Below, one piece after another: positions 17,991 to 26,619 of a stretch of DNA of 64,000 nucleotides. The stretch's first letter is position 1. Each line of letters starts with the position of its first letter. Under the pieces are notes generated by a model that was not told the origin of the DNA, made no database searches, and saw only the letters and a list, made by a program, of their open reading frames with translations. The translations under genes and the position numbers were made by a program. Origin of the DNA: an uncultured Sphingomonas sp. (GTDB lineage: Bacteria > Pseudomonadota > Alphaproteobacteria > Sphingomonadales > Sphingomonadaceae); assembly GCA_913775795.1 (NCBI GenBank), contig CAJYLT010000031.1:19124-83123 (forward strand), read 5' to 3'.

Positions 17991-18538
17991 CACGTGTCGC
18001 CGTTCGCCAGGCGGTCGCCCGCTTCCAGTGCGGCGGCCAGGGCGGCGGCGGGATCGGGCGTGCGATGCGCCGCGGCCAGGATCGCGCCAGCGGCGCCGGT
18101 GGCGCAAAGCGCCGGGTCGGGATGGACGGGCTCCAGCCCCTCGGGCGCGATCGACCCGCCCGAAAAGAACAGCGCCGCCCCGAGGAACCGGACGGGGCCC
18201 GCCGCCGGCTCGCAGCGTGCCCAGGCCGCACGGCGGAGCATGTCGTCGGGCGCCTGAAGCCAGCGGGCCACGGCATCGAGTGCTTCGCGCGCGTCCGCGG
18301 TCGCGGCGCCGCACCGCTCGACCGTCCCGGCAGCCCAGGCGACCGCCTCGTGCCGGGGGAGTGCAAGCGCGAGATAGCGCACCGCGATGCTGAGATCGCC
18401 GGTGGCGACCCGCGCCGCCCACCAGTCGCGCGGCGGCAGCCCACGGTCGGCATCGGCGATGAATACGTCGTCGAGCATCCCGGCGATCTGCCCCGCCTCG
18501 GTCCACTTGACCCGGTTCCAGCGCGGTGCGGGGGGCAT
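17990..18538 (-). CDS. DUF6931-like protein between vgrG and tagH
   Basis: 182 residues from ATG 18538; GTG 18544 would add two residues and overlap the vgrG stop as GTGA. No signal peptide is seen. The segment AVRYLALALPRHEAVAWAA resembles the core of DUF6931 proteins, which sit beside FHA/TagH genes in T6SS loci. The rest is Ala-rich and helical with five Cys residues (ERCGA, ARCEP, ALCAT and others). The function is not known. Position between VgrG and TagH suggests an assembly or regulatory accessory protein, or an effector-handling protein. Family assignment is from memory of the motif, not a search. Confidence 0.7.
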   Translation of the reverse strand: MPPAPRWNRVKWTEAGQIAGMLDDVFIADADRGLPPRDWWAARVATGDLSIAVRYLALALPRHEAVAWAAGTVERCGAATADAREALDAVARWLQAPDDMLRRAAWARCEPAAGPVRFLGAALFFSGGSIAPEGLEPVHPDPALCATGAAGAILAAAHRTPDPAAALAAALEAGDRLANGDT

Positions 18539-18540
18539 GA

Positions 18541-20523
18541 TCACGTGTTGATCATGGTCATGCCGCCCTTCAGGTTCAGCATGCCGTCGCCGTTCACGTT
18601 CGTCATCGTGCCCTTCACGTCGACCTGCATCCCGGCCTTGAGCAGTGCCTGGAGCGCGGCCTTCACGTTGATGGCGGTGGGATCTATGACGATCGTCGAG
18701 TCGCCGACCTTGAGCGTGATGCGCGTGCCGGCCTCGATATCGATCGTGGTGCCGGCCTTGATCTTCAGCGCCTGGCCGACCTCGAGCGTGTCGTCCTTCG
18801 TTACCTGGACCGAGCGGGAGGCGCCGATCTTGCCCTTCTGATTGTGCTTCACGTCCTCGCTATGGTCGTTGCCCACGCGCGTCTCGCGATCGAGGCCGAC
18901 ATGATGCGTCTCGCAGTGGCGCACGCGAAGGTTCATGTCGCGCTCGGCATGAAGAAAGACCTCCTCCTTGCCGCCCTTGTCCTCGAACCGCAGTTCGTTG
19001 ACGCCGGGCGCACCGGTATCGAGCGCCATCGCCTTGCCCAGATTGCCGGGCGCGCCGTACCGCTTGGTTCGCCAGAGCGCGCGCGTCTTGTGCTCGGGCA
19101 GTGGATAGATCGGGCGATGCAGGCTGTTGAAGACGCGGCCCGTCACGATCGGACGATCCGGATCGCCATGCAGGAAGTCGACGATCACCTCATGCCCGAC
19201 GCGCGGCAGGATGAGGTTGCCGAGCCCGCCCGTCTGCGACACGCGGATCCAGCAGGTCGCCCGCTCGCCCGGCGTATCGGCGCGATCCCAGTGGAAGCGC
19301 ACCTTCACCCGGCCATATTCGTCGGTGTAGATCTCCTCGCCCGCGGGGCCGGTCACGACTGCGGTTTCGGGGCCGGTCACCACGGGGCGCGGCGCGCGCA
19401 GCGGCGACCGGAACACGGTGGCCGCAGGAATCGCCTCGATCGTCACGCGGCTGTCGCCCCCGCCGACGCCCGAGCGATAGGTCTCGGCGGCGACGACATG
19501 GTGGGTGCGCACGATCAGATAATCGGTGTTGAAGCGGTCGTTGGGGTGTTGCTTTATCGCGACGATCGAGCCGGGTACGGCGCCCAGCGCCTGGCTTTCG
19601 CCGGTATAGAGCTTGCGTTCGGCGCGCTCCGCCTCGATCGCCACGTCGCTCAGCGGCTTCCCGTTGCCCTCCTCGGCGTAGCGGCCGGGCCAGAGATAGA
19701 CCTCTCCCTCGTCGCAGGCGTGCGCCGCTTCCCGGCTCGATGCGACCTCGAGCGGGCGTTCCGCCTTGGCGAAGTTCCAGTCGCGCATCGTCACCCGCGA
19801 CTGTGCGGTGGTCGCGACGCGCTCGTGCCAGCTGTGCAGGTCGTCGACCGCCAGTGCACGGGTATTGGCGTTGCTCATCGATCCGCTCTTCGGATTGAAG
19901 ATCAGGGTGGCGGGATCCCCCTTCTTGTGGGCCGAAGGTGCCTCGCACAGCACCATCTCGTGTTCGTCGCGCGTGTGGCGGAAGAAATAATAGATTCCCT
20001 CTTCCTCCATCAACCGGGAGAGGAAGGCGAAGTCGCTCTCGCCATATTGCACGCAATACCCGCGCGGCGCGTGCGTGCGCGACAGGCGGGAATAGTCGAC
20101 CTTGGCGTTGCCGCTGGGTTCGAGCACCGCCTTGATGATGTCGACGACGCTGCGATCCTGGAAGATCGCGAAGCTCCGATTGCCGGCGAGAAGCTGCGTC
20201 CACGGCCTCAGCGTCAGGCGATAGTGAAACCCCTCGCCATCCTCATGGAGATATTCGCCCGCGACCATGATCCCGTGGAAATGGCGCTGGAGTGTGCCGT
20301 CCTGTGCGATCGCGATCGCGACCGGCTTGCCCAGATGCGGCAGCAGATCGACCTCGCCCAGCGGCGCGAACACGTCGACCAGCGCCGTGAACGGCGTGCC
20401 GAGGCCTTCCTGCGCCTCCAGCCGGCGGAGGCGTATCTGCTCGCCGCCGATATCGATCGAAAGGCGCGCTTGACGTTCCACCCCTGGCGTCCCCCCGCTT
20501 GCGCCGGCCGGTTGCCGACGCAT
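18541..20523 (-). CDS. vgrG: T6SS spike protein VgrG (TssI)
   Basis: 660 residues from ATG 20523. The gp27-like N-terminal half (LRRLEAQEGLGTPF, then YGESDFAFLSRLMEEEGIYYFF) and the gp5 OB-fold (YTDEYGRVKVRFHWDR, WIRVSQTGGLG, PRVGHEVIVDFLHGDPDRP, VTGRVFN) are complete. The C-terminal beta-helix ends in the common DIEAGTRITLKVGDSTIVID segment with no enzymatic extension, so cargo must load through PAAR or adaptor proteins. GTG 20481 is a shorter alternative start. It is first in the minus-strand vgrG-DUF6931-tagH-M15 block, divergent from the OmpA gene across about 250 bases. Confidence 0.95.
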   Translation of the reverse strand: MRRQPAGASGGTPGVERQARLSIDIGGEQIRLRRLEAQEGLGTPFTALVDVFAPLGEVDLLPHLGKPVAIAIAQDGTLQRHFHGIMVAGEYLHEDGEGFHYRLTLRPWTQLLAGNRSFAIFQDRSVVDIIKAVLEPSGNAKVDYSRLSRTHAPRGYCVQYGESDFAFLSRLMEEEGIYYFFRHTRDEHEMVLCEAPSAHKKGDPATLIFNPKSGSMSNANTRALAVDDLHSWHERVATTAQSRVTMRDWNFAKAERPLEVASSREAAHACDEGEVYLWPGRYAEEGNGKPLSDVAIEAERAERKLYTGESQALGAVPGSIVAIKQHPNDRFNTDYLIVRTHHVVAAETYRSGVGGGDSRVTIEAIPAATVFRSPLRAPRPVVTGPETAVVTGPAGEEIYTDEYGRVKVRFHWDRADTPGERATCWIRVSQTGGLGNLILPRVGHEVIVDFLHGDPDRPIVTGRVFNSLHRPIYPLPEHKTRALWRTKRYGAPGNLGKAMALDTGAPGVNELRFEDKGGKEEVFLHAERDMNLRVRHCETHHVGLDRETRVGNDHSEDVKHNQKGKIGASRSVQVTKDDTLEVGQALKIKAGTTIDIEAGTRITLKVGDSTIVIDPTAINVKAALQALLKAGMQVDVKGTMTNVNGDGMLNLKGGMTMINT

Positions 20524-20771
20524 CGTGCGAGTCTGTGCCGAAATCGGCCATCGCGCCGCACCCCATTTCCATGTCGGCCAACATGGCTTCGCAAGCGTCA
20601 CCCATTTGGGTGATGCAGAGCCGGCAGGGTCGGCTCAAGATTTACGAAATCATCAAGGGTCTCGCGGGGGTCGCGGCGAGGCCGAGTCGAAAACAGGACA
20701 AGCAGAACGCCGCGCGTCGATTTGCGCAGCGACGGTCTGTGTCTTGAGACGTTCAACAGGGGATCTTGGTC
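20524..20771. other. Divergent intergenic region between vgrG and the OmpA-family gene
   Basis: About 248 bases with no gene I can support. It must hold the promoters of the minus-strand vgrG operon and of the plus-strand ompA/tssA operon. I see no convincing -35/-10, -24/-12 or operator palindrome in it. A short reading frame on the minus strand covers part of it but runs out of frame into vgrG. Confidence 0.4.
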
Positions 20772-21479
20772 ATGCGGTTCATTCTTTCGGCTGGTCTTGC
20801 AATGCCGCTGGTATTGTGGGCGGGCGGTGCCGCGGCGCAGTCGCGGCCGAGCGAGGGGGAGATCGCCTGCCAGCTCGGTGCCGCCGAATGCGCGGCCAAG
20901 CCGTCGACGTCCGAAGCCGACGACGGCAGCATGGTCGTCGAGGACGGGCAACGGCCATTCTGCCTGCCCGGCATGGCCTGCGCCCGCGGTCCGGCGCCGG
21001 CCGCGAACCGACAGGTCGCGCGCGCGGTGGGCACGGTCGGCAACCGGCCGGTTCCGACGCCGGGGCGCGCACGGCCGCTCGACCGCGGCCTTCGCGCGGT
21101 GCGGGCGAGTGCGCCGGTCGCGGCGCCGGGGCTGCGCCGGCCGGTCGGCACCGCCGACATGGCGCTGACCTTCGCCAACAATTCGGCCGAGCTGTCGGCG
21201 GATGCGCGCGGGCGCATCGCGACCTTTGCCAAGGTGCTGAACAGTGGTTCGCTGAGCACCGCCGCGTTCCGCATCGACGGCCATACCAACTCGGTCGGCT
21301 CGCGCGAGAGCAATCTCGACCTGTCGCGTCGCCGGGCCCAGGCAGTGGTCGACTACCTCGCCTCGCTGGGTGTGTCGCGCAGTCGGCTGGAGGCGGCGGG
21401 CCACGGCTTCGACGCGCCGCTGTCGGGCGCGCGGCCGCAGGATGCGGCGAACCGGCGGGTCGAGATCGTGAAGAAATAG
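20772..21479 (+). CDS. Secreted OmpA-family peptidoglycan-binding protein
   Basis: 235 residues from ATG 20772, with AGGGGA upstream. A clear Sec signal peptide (MRFILSAGLAMPL..., cleavage after GGAAAQ) is followed by a Cys-containing variable part (QLGAAECAA, FCLPGMACA) and a C-terminal OmpA/Pal domain (about 125-235: TFANNSAELS, IDGHTNSVGS, NLDLSRRRAQAVVDYL, NRRVEIV). No lipobox is present, so it is a soluble or outer-membrane-associated periplasmic protein. It lies first in the plus-strand tssA block; TagL-like proteins of this type anchor T6SS to the wall. TssL already carries such a domain, so this may be a second anchor. Confidence 0.85.
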   Translation: MRFILSAGLAMPLVLWAGGAAAQSRPSEGEIACQLGAAECAAKPSTSEADDGSMVVEDGQRPFCLPGMACARGPAPAANRQVARAVGTVGNRPVPTPGRARPLDRGLRAVRASAPVAAPGLRRPVGTADMALTFANNSAELSADARGRIATFAKVLNSGSLSTAAFRIDGHTNSVGSRESNLDLSRRRAQAVVDYLASLGVSRSRLEAAGHGFDAPLSGARPQDAANRRVEIVKK

Positions 21480-21557
21480 ATCGTGACGGAATGATCGGCG
21501 GGAGCGCCGCGGCGGGGGTCGCGGCCTGATCGGCGGCGATGGGGTGGGGGTGAGCAG

Positions 21558-22583
21558 GTGGTCGACTGGGCCAGTCTCGTAGAGCCGTTGGAAGGCGATC
21601 CGGTCGGCCCGGACCTGTCCTATGACGCCGGGCGCGTGGCGATCGAGGACGCCTTTGCCACCTCCGCCAGCGGCGAGCGCGACGGGGAGGTCAACTGGCA
21701 CGCGATCCTCGATCAGGTGCAGGCGCAGGCGGCACGGACCCGTGACCTTTGGCTCGGTATCTACTGGGCGCGGGCGGGGGCGATGGCAGGCTCGCTGGCG
21801 GCAGTGGCCGAGGGAACGCAACTGCTCGCCGGCCTCGCCGAAACGCATTGGGAGGGTGTTCACCCGCAGCTCGACGAGGTGGGGTTCCTCGGGCGAAAGA
21901 GCGCGTGCGACGGGCTGGCCCGACATGCCGAATTCGTACAGCCGCTGCGCCGCGTCGTGCTGATCGCGCATCCGCGGCTGGGCTCGTACAGCGCGTCCGA
22001 CCTCGACCGCTTCGAGCAGGAGGGCGACGCGGCCGAGGGTTACGGCCTGTTCCGCGCCGCGATCGAGCAGATCGACGACGAGACGATCGACGCCGCGATC
22101 GACACCCTCGATACGATCCGGGACGCGATCCGCCGTGTCGACCGCGTGCTGACCGACAATGCCGGCGATGATACGGGAACCGACTTCGCGCCGACCTATC
22201 AGGTGCTGGCACAGATGCGCGCGGGGCTTGCCCGCCACTCACGCACCGCACAAGCCGCCGCTGCGGTCGATGCCGCTGACGAGGGCGGCAGGGCAGTGGG
22301 CGTCGCCGACCCCGGTACCCCGGGCACGGCAGCGCCGGGCGGCGGTTTCGCCGCAGGGCGGATCGAGACGCGCGACGACGTGCTGCGCGCGCTCGATGCG
22401 GTCGCCGATTACTATCGCCGGCGCGAACCCGGCAGTGCAGTACCACTGGCGCTGCGCCGGGCGCGCGAATGGGTGCCCAAGAGCTTTATCGAAGTGCTGG
22501 CCGACATCGCGCCCGCCAGCATGGACGACGCGCGCCGCGTGCTCATGTCCCAGAGCATGATCGCCGAGGCGGGCGTCGAATGA
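21558..22583 (+). CDS. tssA: T6SS baseplate/cap protein TssA (ImpA N-terminal domain)
   Basis: 341 residues from GTG 21558, with GGGGGTGAG upstream. The N-terminus (LVEPLEGDPVGPDLSYD) and the region WLGIYWARAG...LLAGLAETHWEGVHPQLDE match the ImpA_N domain that defines TssA. The C-terminal part is short and Ala/Asp-rich and ends in helices with YYRRREPGSAVPLALRRA, which is the sheath-capping type of tail. TssA primes and caps the growing tail tube. It heads the tssABC-hcp-tagJ-EFGH run. Confidence 0.92.
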   Translation: MVDWASLVEPLEGDPVGPDLSYDAGRVAIEDAFATSASGERDGEVNWHAILDQVQAQAARTRDLWLGIYWARAGAMAGSLAAVAEGTQLLAGLAETHWEGVHPQLDEVGFLGRKSACDGLARHAEFVQPLRRVVLIAHPRLGSYSASDLDRFEQEGDAAEGYGLFRAAIEQIDDETIDAAIDTLDTIRDAIRRVDRVLTDNAGDDTGTDFAPTYQVLAQMRAGLARHSRTAQAAAAVDAADEGGRAVGVADPGTPGTAAPGGGFAAGRIETRDDVLRALDAVADYYRRREPGSAVPLALRRAREWVPKSFIEVLADIAPASMDDARRVLMSQSMIAEAGVE

Positions 22584-22626
22584 CCCGCCGCCAATCCCAT
22601 CCGGACGTTTGACCAGGAGACCGTTG

Positions 22627-23172
22627 ATGTCGAAGAGCGGACAGCGCTTCATCAAGGAAAACCGCGCACCGCGCGTCCACATCGAATATGAGGTGGAGAC
22701 GTTCGGCGCCAAGGAAAAAGTGTCGCTTCCCTTCGTCATGGGGGTGATGAGCGACCTGTCGGGCAAGAGCCATGTCGAGAAGAAGACGCTCGACAAGCGC
22801 GACTTCCTCGACATCGACATGGACAATTTCGAGAGCCGCATGGCCGCGATCGCCCCGCGCGCCGCCTTTCAGGTCGAGAATACGCTGACCGGCGAGGGGC
22901 AGATGTCGGTCGACCTCACCTTCTCGAAGATGGAGGATTTCTCGCCCGGCGCGATCGCCAAGCGGGTGCCGGCGCTCGCCAAGCTGCTCGAGGCGCGCGA
23001 GCAGCTCAACGACCTCATGCTCTACATGGACGGCAAGGACGGTGCGCAGGACCTGCTCGACAAGGTGCTGCGCGACCCCGACCTGTTGAAGGCGCTGGCC
23101 GCCGCGCGGCCGGGCGAGGGCGCCGCCCCGCTGCCGCCCGCGGCGGCCGCCGACGAGCAGCCCGCTTCCTGA
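22627..23172 (+). CDS. tssB: T6SS sheath small subunit TssB (VipA)
   Basis: 181 residues from ATG 22627. The sequence PRVHIEYEVETFG, PFVMGVMSDLSGKS and KKTLDKRDFLDIDMDNF is diagnostic for TssB/VipA, which pairs with TssC to form the contractile sheath recycled by ClpV. The C-terminal tail (about 155-181) is Ala/Pro-rich and probably disordered. It lies 43 bases after tssA and 27 before tssC. Confidence 0.97.
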   Translation: MSKSGQRFIKENRAPRVHIEYEVETFGAKEKVSLPFVMGVMSDLSGKSHVEKKTLDKRDFLDIDMDNFESRMAAIAPRAAFQVENTLTGEGQMSVDLTFSKMEDFSPGAIAKRVPALAKLLEAREQLNDLMLYMDGKDGAQDLLDKVLRDPDLLKALAAARPGEGAAPLPPAAAADEQPAS

Positions 23173-23199
23173 TTTCGACCCCGCACGGAGTAGCACGAC

Positions 23200-24690
23200 A
23201 TGGCACAGCCGATGGCGACCGCCGCCGCCCCTGACGCGCAGGGCGAACCGATCCAGTACGACGACTTCACGATGCTCCTGCAAAAGGAGTTCAAGCCGAA
23301 CGACGACGCCCGCGCGAACCGCATCGAGAATGCGGTGCAGACGCTGGCGCAGCAGGCTTTGGCCGACGCGGCGGTCATCGGCGACGACGTGTTCGCGACG
23401 ATGGACGCGATGCGCGCCGCGCTCGACCGCAAGCTGTCGGAACAGGTCAACCAGATCCTCCACCATGCCGAGTTCCAGCAGCTGGAATCGGCGTGGCGGG
23501 GGCTCAACTATCTCGTCTTCAACACCTCGACGGGCAAGGACTTGAAGATCCGTGTGCTGAACATCGGCAAGGACGAATGCCGCAAGATGTTCAAGCAGTA
23601 CAAGGATGCAGCCTGGGACCAGAGTCCGCTGTTCAAGAAGATCTATGAATCGGAGTTCGGCCAGCTCGGCGGGCAGCCCTATGGCGCGTTCGTCTGCGAC
23701 TATTATTTCGATCATTCGGCGCCCGACCTCGAGGTGCTGAAGGGCTTCGCAAAGATCGGCGCCGCCGCGCACGCGCCCTTCATCAGTGCCGCCGATCCGG
23801 GGTTGATGGGCATGGACAGCTGGCAGGAGCTCGCCAATCCGCGCGACCTCGGCAAGCTGTTCGACGCGACCGATTATGCCGCCTGGCGGTCGTTCCGGGA
23901 AAGCAGCGACAGCCGTTACGTCGCACTCACCATGCCGCGCTTTCTCGGCCGGCCGACCTATGGCGCCAAGTCCGATCCGGTCGACGAGTTCGATTTCGAG
24001 GAGGATACCGCCGGCAGTCACGACCAGCATCTGTGGGTCAACTCGGCCTATGCGATGGCGACGCGCATCACCGATGCGTTCGCGACCTGGGGCTGGTGCA
24101 CGCGCATCCGCGGCGTCCAGTCGGGCGGAACGGTCGAGGCGTTGCCGACCGCCTGCTTCCCGACCGACGACGGCGGCGTAGACATGAAGTGTCCAACCGA
24201 GATCGCCATCTCTGACCGGCGCGAGGCGGAGCTGTCGAAGTCGGGGCTGCTGGCGCTCATTCACCGCAAGAACACCGACCAGGCGACCTTCATCGGGGCG
24301 CAGACGGTGCACAGCCCCAAGCAATATGACGATCCGGCGGCGACCGCGAACGCAAACCTGTCGGCGCGCCTGCCCTATATCTTCGCCAGCTGCCGCTTCG
24401 CGCATTACCTGAAGTGCATGGTCCGCGACTGGGTCGGCGGCAACAAGGAAGCGCCGCAGCTCAATTACGATCTGAACCGCTGGATTTCGCAATATGTCGA
24501 TGCCCAGCCGGAGAGTTCGTCGGAAGAAACCAAGGCTCGCCTGCCACTCAAGGACGCGCAGATCGAGATCATCCCCGACGAGGAAAATCCCGGATACTAC
24601 AAGGGCAAGTTCCTGTTCGTACCGCATTACCAGCTGGAGGGCATGGACGTGTCGCTCTCCATGGTCTCGCGCCTGCCCAAGGCGGCGTAA
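23200..24690 (+). CDS. tssC: T6SS sheath large subunit TssC (VipB)
   Basis: 496 residues, the usual length. Family motifs are clear: LNQILHH-like LSEQVNQILHHAEFQ, ESAWRGLNYLVFNT, DYYFDHS, FISAADP, and the C-terminal CRFAHYLKCMVRDWVG with NRWISQYVD. TssC forms the sheath around the Hcp tube with TssB. CGGAG precedes the ATG by about 11 bases. Confidence 0.97.
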   Translation: MAQPMATAAAPDAQGEPIQYDDFTMLLQKEFKPNDDARANRIENAVQTLAQQALADAAVIGDDVFATMDAMRAALDRKLSEQVNQILHHAEFQQLESAWRGLNYLVFNTSTGKDLKIRVLNIGKDECRKMFKQYKDAAWDQSPLFKKIYESEFGQLGGQPYGAFVCDYYFDHSAPDLEVLKGFAKIGAAAHAPFISAADPGLMGMDSWQELANPRDLGKLFDATDYAAWRSFRESSDSRYVALTMPRFLGRPTYGAKSDPVDEFDFEEDTAGSHDQHLWVNSAYAMATRITDAFATWGWCTRIRGVQSGGTVEALPTACFPTDDGGVDMKCPTEIAISDRREAELSKSGLLALIHRKNTDQATFIGAQTVHSPKQYDDPAATANANLSARLPYIFASCRFAHYLKCMVRDWVGGNKEAPQLNYDLNRWISQYVDAQPESSSEETKARLPLKDAQIEIIPDEENPGYYKGKFLFVPHYQLEGMDVSLSMVSRLPKAA

Positions 24691-24752
24691 GACCCCGATC
24701 ACCCGAACGATAACCGGCGCACGAGCCGTGCCGCCCAGAGGAGGATTAGATC

Positions 24753-25232
24753 ATGGCCGTTGACATGTTCCTGAAGCTTGACGGGATCAAGGGCGAGTCG
24801 ACCGATTCGAAGCACAAGGATGAGATCAACATCCACAGCTTTACCTTCGGCGTCCATCAGACCGGCGCATCGGCCGCGGGCGGCGGATCGGGTGCCGGCA
24901 AGGCGCAGTTCGACGATATCCAGATCTCGAAGGCCGCCGACCTTGCCAGCCCCAACCTGATGCTCGCCTGCGCGACGGGCCAGCACATCAAGGAGGCCAA
25001 GATCACCGTCCGCAAGGCCGGTGGTCAGCAGGAGGAGTTCTACATCATCACGCTCAACGACCTGATCGTGTCGAGCATGCAGAACACCGGCACCGGCAGC
25101 GACAACCCGACCGAGATGCTGACGATGAACTATTCGAAGGTGAAGTTCGACTACAAGCCGCAGAAGCCCGACGGTACCCTCGGCGGGGTGTCGACCGCCG
25201 GCTACGACATCAAGGCCAACAAGAAGGTCTGA
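24753..25232 (+). CDS. hcp: T6SS tail tube protein Hcp (TssD)
   Basis: 159 residues from ATG 24753, preceded by an AGGAGG site. The sequence MAVDMFLKLDGIKGESTDSK is the standard Hcp opening, and HSFTFGVHQTG and KFDYKPQKPDGTLGG near the end fit the family. Hcp hexamers stack into the expelled tube and can carry small effectors in the lumen. No C-terminal extension is present. A stable hairpin directly after the stop (25241-25272) may separate or stabilise the hcp message. Confidence 0.97.
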   Translation: MAVDMFLKLDGIKGESTDSKHKDEINIHSFTFGVHQTGASAAGGGSGAGKAQFDDIQISKAADLASPNLMLACATGQHIKEAKITVRKAGGQQEEFYIITLNDLIVSSMQNTGTGSDNPTEMLTMNYSKVKFDYKPQKPDGTLGGVSTAGYDIKANKKV

Positions 25233-25240
25233 CCCCGGCC

Positions 25241-25272
25241 GGCCCGCCGCCGCCATTTGATGGCCGCGGGCC
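25241..25272 (+). promoter_or_regulatory. Stem-loop immediately downstream of hcp
   Basis: The arms GGCCCGC (25241-25247) and GCGGGCC (25266-25272) enclose a second stem, GCCAT-TTG-ATGGC (25252-25264). There is no following T-run, so this is more likely an mRNA-stabilising or attenuating hairpin than a full terminator. It would let Hcp be made in excess over the downstream TagJ-ClpV proteins. Confidence 0.6.
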
Positions 25273-25304
25273 GTGCTCCCCTTCCGCTTTCGGAGCTGCC
25301 AATC

Positions 25305-26111
25305 ATGGACGATGCCGATGCGCGCTGGCGCGAGGGCGATATCGACGGCGCGCGCGCCGCGCTGGTCGCCCGCGTCAAGGCCGCACCCGCGGACGTGCCG
25401 ACGCGCATGTTCCTGTTTCAGTTGATGGCGCTGGCCGGCGACTGGGACAAGGCGCGCTTGCAGCTCGAGACACTGGCGCGGTTGTCGCCCGCCTCGCAAA
25501 TGCTGGCGGTCGCCTATGGCCAGGCGATCGATGCCGAACGGCAGCGCGCTGCTGCCATGGCAGGTGAAGTCGAGGTGCCCGTACTGGCGCGCGTCGGCGA
25601 CTGGATCAACGATCTGGCCGCCGCGCTCGGCCATGCGGCAAGGGGCGAGGCCGACGCGGCGGCGGCCCGGCGTGAGGCGGCGCTGGATGCCGCCCCGGAT
25701 ACGGCCGGATCGATCGAAATCGCGGGCGAGGCGGAGGCGATCGCCTTCGACTGGATCGCCGACACCGACGCGCGCTTCGGCCCGGCGGCCGAGGCGATCA
25801 TCGGCGGGCGGTGGGGCCTGCTGCCCTTCGATGCGGTCGAGCAACTGACGAGCGCGGGGGCCGCCGACCTTCGCGACACGATCTGGTTTCCGGCCGAGAT
25901 CCGGCTGCGTGCGGGTGGCTCGGTCGCCGCGCTGCTGCCGGCGCGCTACCCCGGCAGCCATGCCGCCGCGGAGATCGGCCACATCATGGGTACGCGCACC
26001 GATTGGGACGCCCGCGGGCACGGGATCGGCCAGCACGTGCTGATGACATCGGGCGGGGCGGAGTTCGGGTTGACCGCGATCCGCCGCCTGACGCTGACGG
26101 ACGCACGCTGA
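25305..26111 (+). CDS. tagJ: T6SS accessory protein TagJ (ImpE)
   Basis: 268 residues from ATG 25305, with CGGAG about nine bases upstream. An in-frame ATG 48 bases earlier lies inside the post-hcp hairpin and has no ribosome site, so I prefer the later start. The N-terminal half is helical and TPR-like (ARWREGDIDGARAALVARVKAAPAD, FLFQLMALAGDWDKARLQLE), as in ImpE. The C-terminal half has RWGLLPFDAVEQL, PAEIRLRAGGSVAALLPARYPGS and the TRTDWDARG motif. TagJ binds TssB and may recruit ClpV. The stop overlaps the tssE start. Confidence 0.9.
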   Translation: MDDADARWREGDIDGARAALVARVKAAPADVPTRMFLFQLMALAGDWDKARLQLETLARLSPASQMLAVAYGQAIDAERQRAAAMAGEVEVPVLARVGDWINDLAAALGHAARGEADAAAARREAALDAAPDTAGSIEIAGEAEAIAFDWIADTDARFGPAAEAIIGGRWGLLPFDAVEQLTSAGAADLRDTIWFPAEIRLRAGGSVAALLPARYPGSHAAAEIGHIMGTRTDWDARGHGIGQHVLMTSGGAEFGLTAIRRLTLTDAR

Positions 26112-26614
26112 TGCGCTCGCGCCTGACCGCGCCGCTGTTTGACAAGCTGGTGGCGGGGAACATGCCTGCCGGCCTCGAACTGCACGGTGACGAAGCCGCG
26201 CGGTTCGCCGCGGGGGATCCCGACCATTTCTCCGAACGGGCCCTGCGCGACACGGTGCGGCGCGAGGTCGGCTGGATCCTCAACACCACGCAATTCGGCG
26301 CGCTCGCCGATCTGGAGGGACTGCCCGCGGTCGAGACGTCGGTACTCAATTTCGGCGTGCCCGATCTCAGCGGCAAGGCGGTTTCGCACCGGGTCGTGCT
26401 GGCACGGGCACGCGACGTGCGCGGGGCGCTGCGCACGTTCGAGCCGCGGCTGGATCCCGAGACGCTGACCGTCGAACCCGTCGAGGCGGCCGAGCGGGAG
26501 AATGCCGCCACCTTCGTGATCCGTGCCGATATCCGAAGCGCGGTGCACCCCGTGCCGGTGCGACTCAAGACCGATATCGAGGCCGATGGCGGCGCCGTCG
26601 CGGTGCGCGAGTAA
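26111..26614 (+). CDS. tssE: T6SS baseplate subunit TssE (gp25-like)
   Basis: 167 residues. A gp25/GPW lysozyme-like baseplate fold is indicated by RDTVRREVGWILNTTQF, the conserved LNFGVPDLSG and a C-terminal FVIRADIRSAVHPVPVRL. TssE seeds sheath assembly together with TssF, TssG and TssK. The ATG overlaps the tagJ stop (TGATG), and tssF follows five bases after the tssE stop. Confidence 0.93.
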   Translation: MRSRLTAPLFDKLVAGNMPAGLELHGDEAARFAAGDPDHFSERALRDTVRREVGWILNTTQFGALADLEGLPAVETSVLNFGVPDLSGKAVSHRVVLARARDVRGALRTFEPRLDPETLTVEPVEAAERENAATFVIRADIRSAVHPVPVRLKTDIEADGGAVAVRE

Positions 26615-26619
26615 CGCCG

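Noticed and set aside
20243..20638. Minus-strand frame over the vgrG start (begins MSRPCRLCITQMGDACEAML)
   Set aside because: Its first part looks mildly protein-like, but it runs out of frame through vgrG and ends without any motif. It could only be a leader; not supported.
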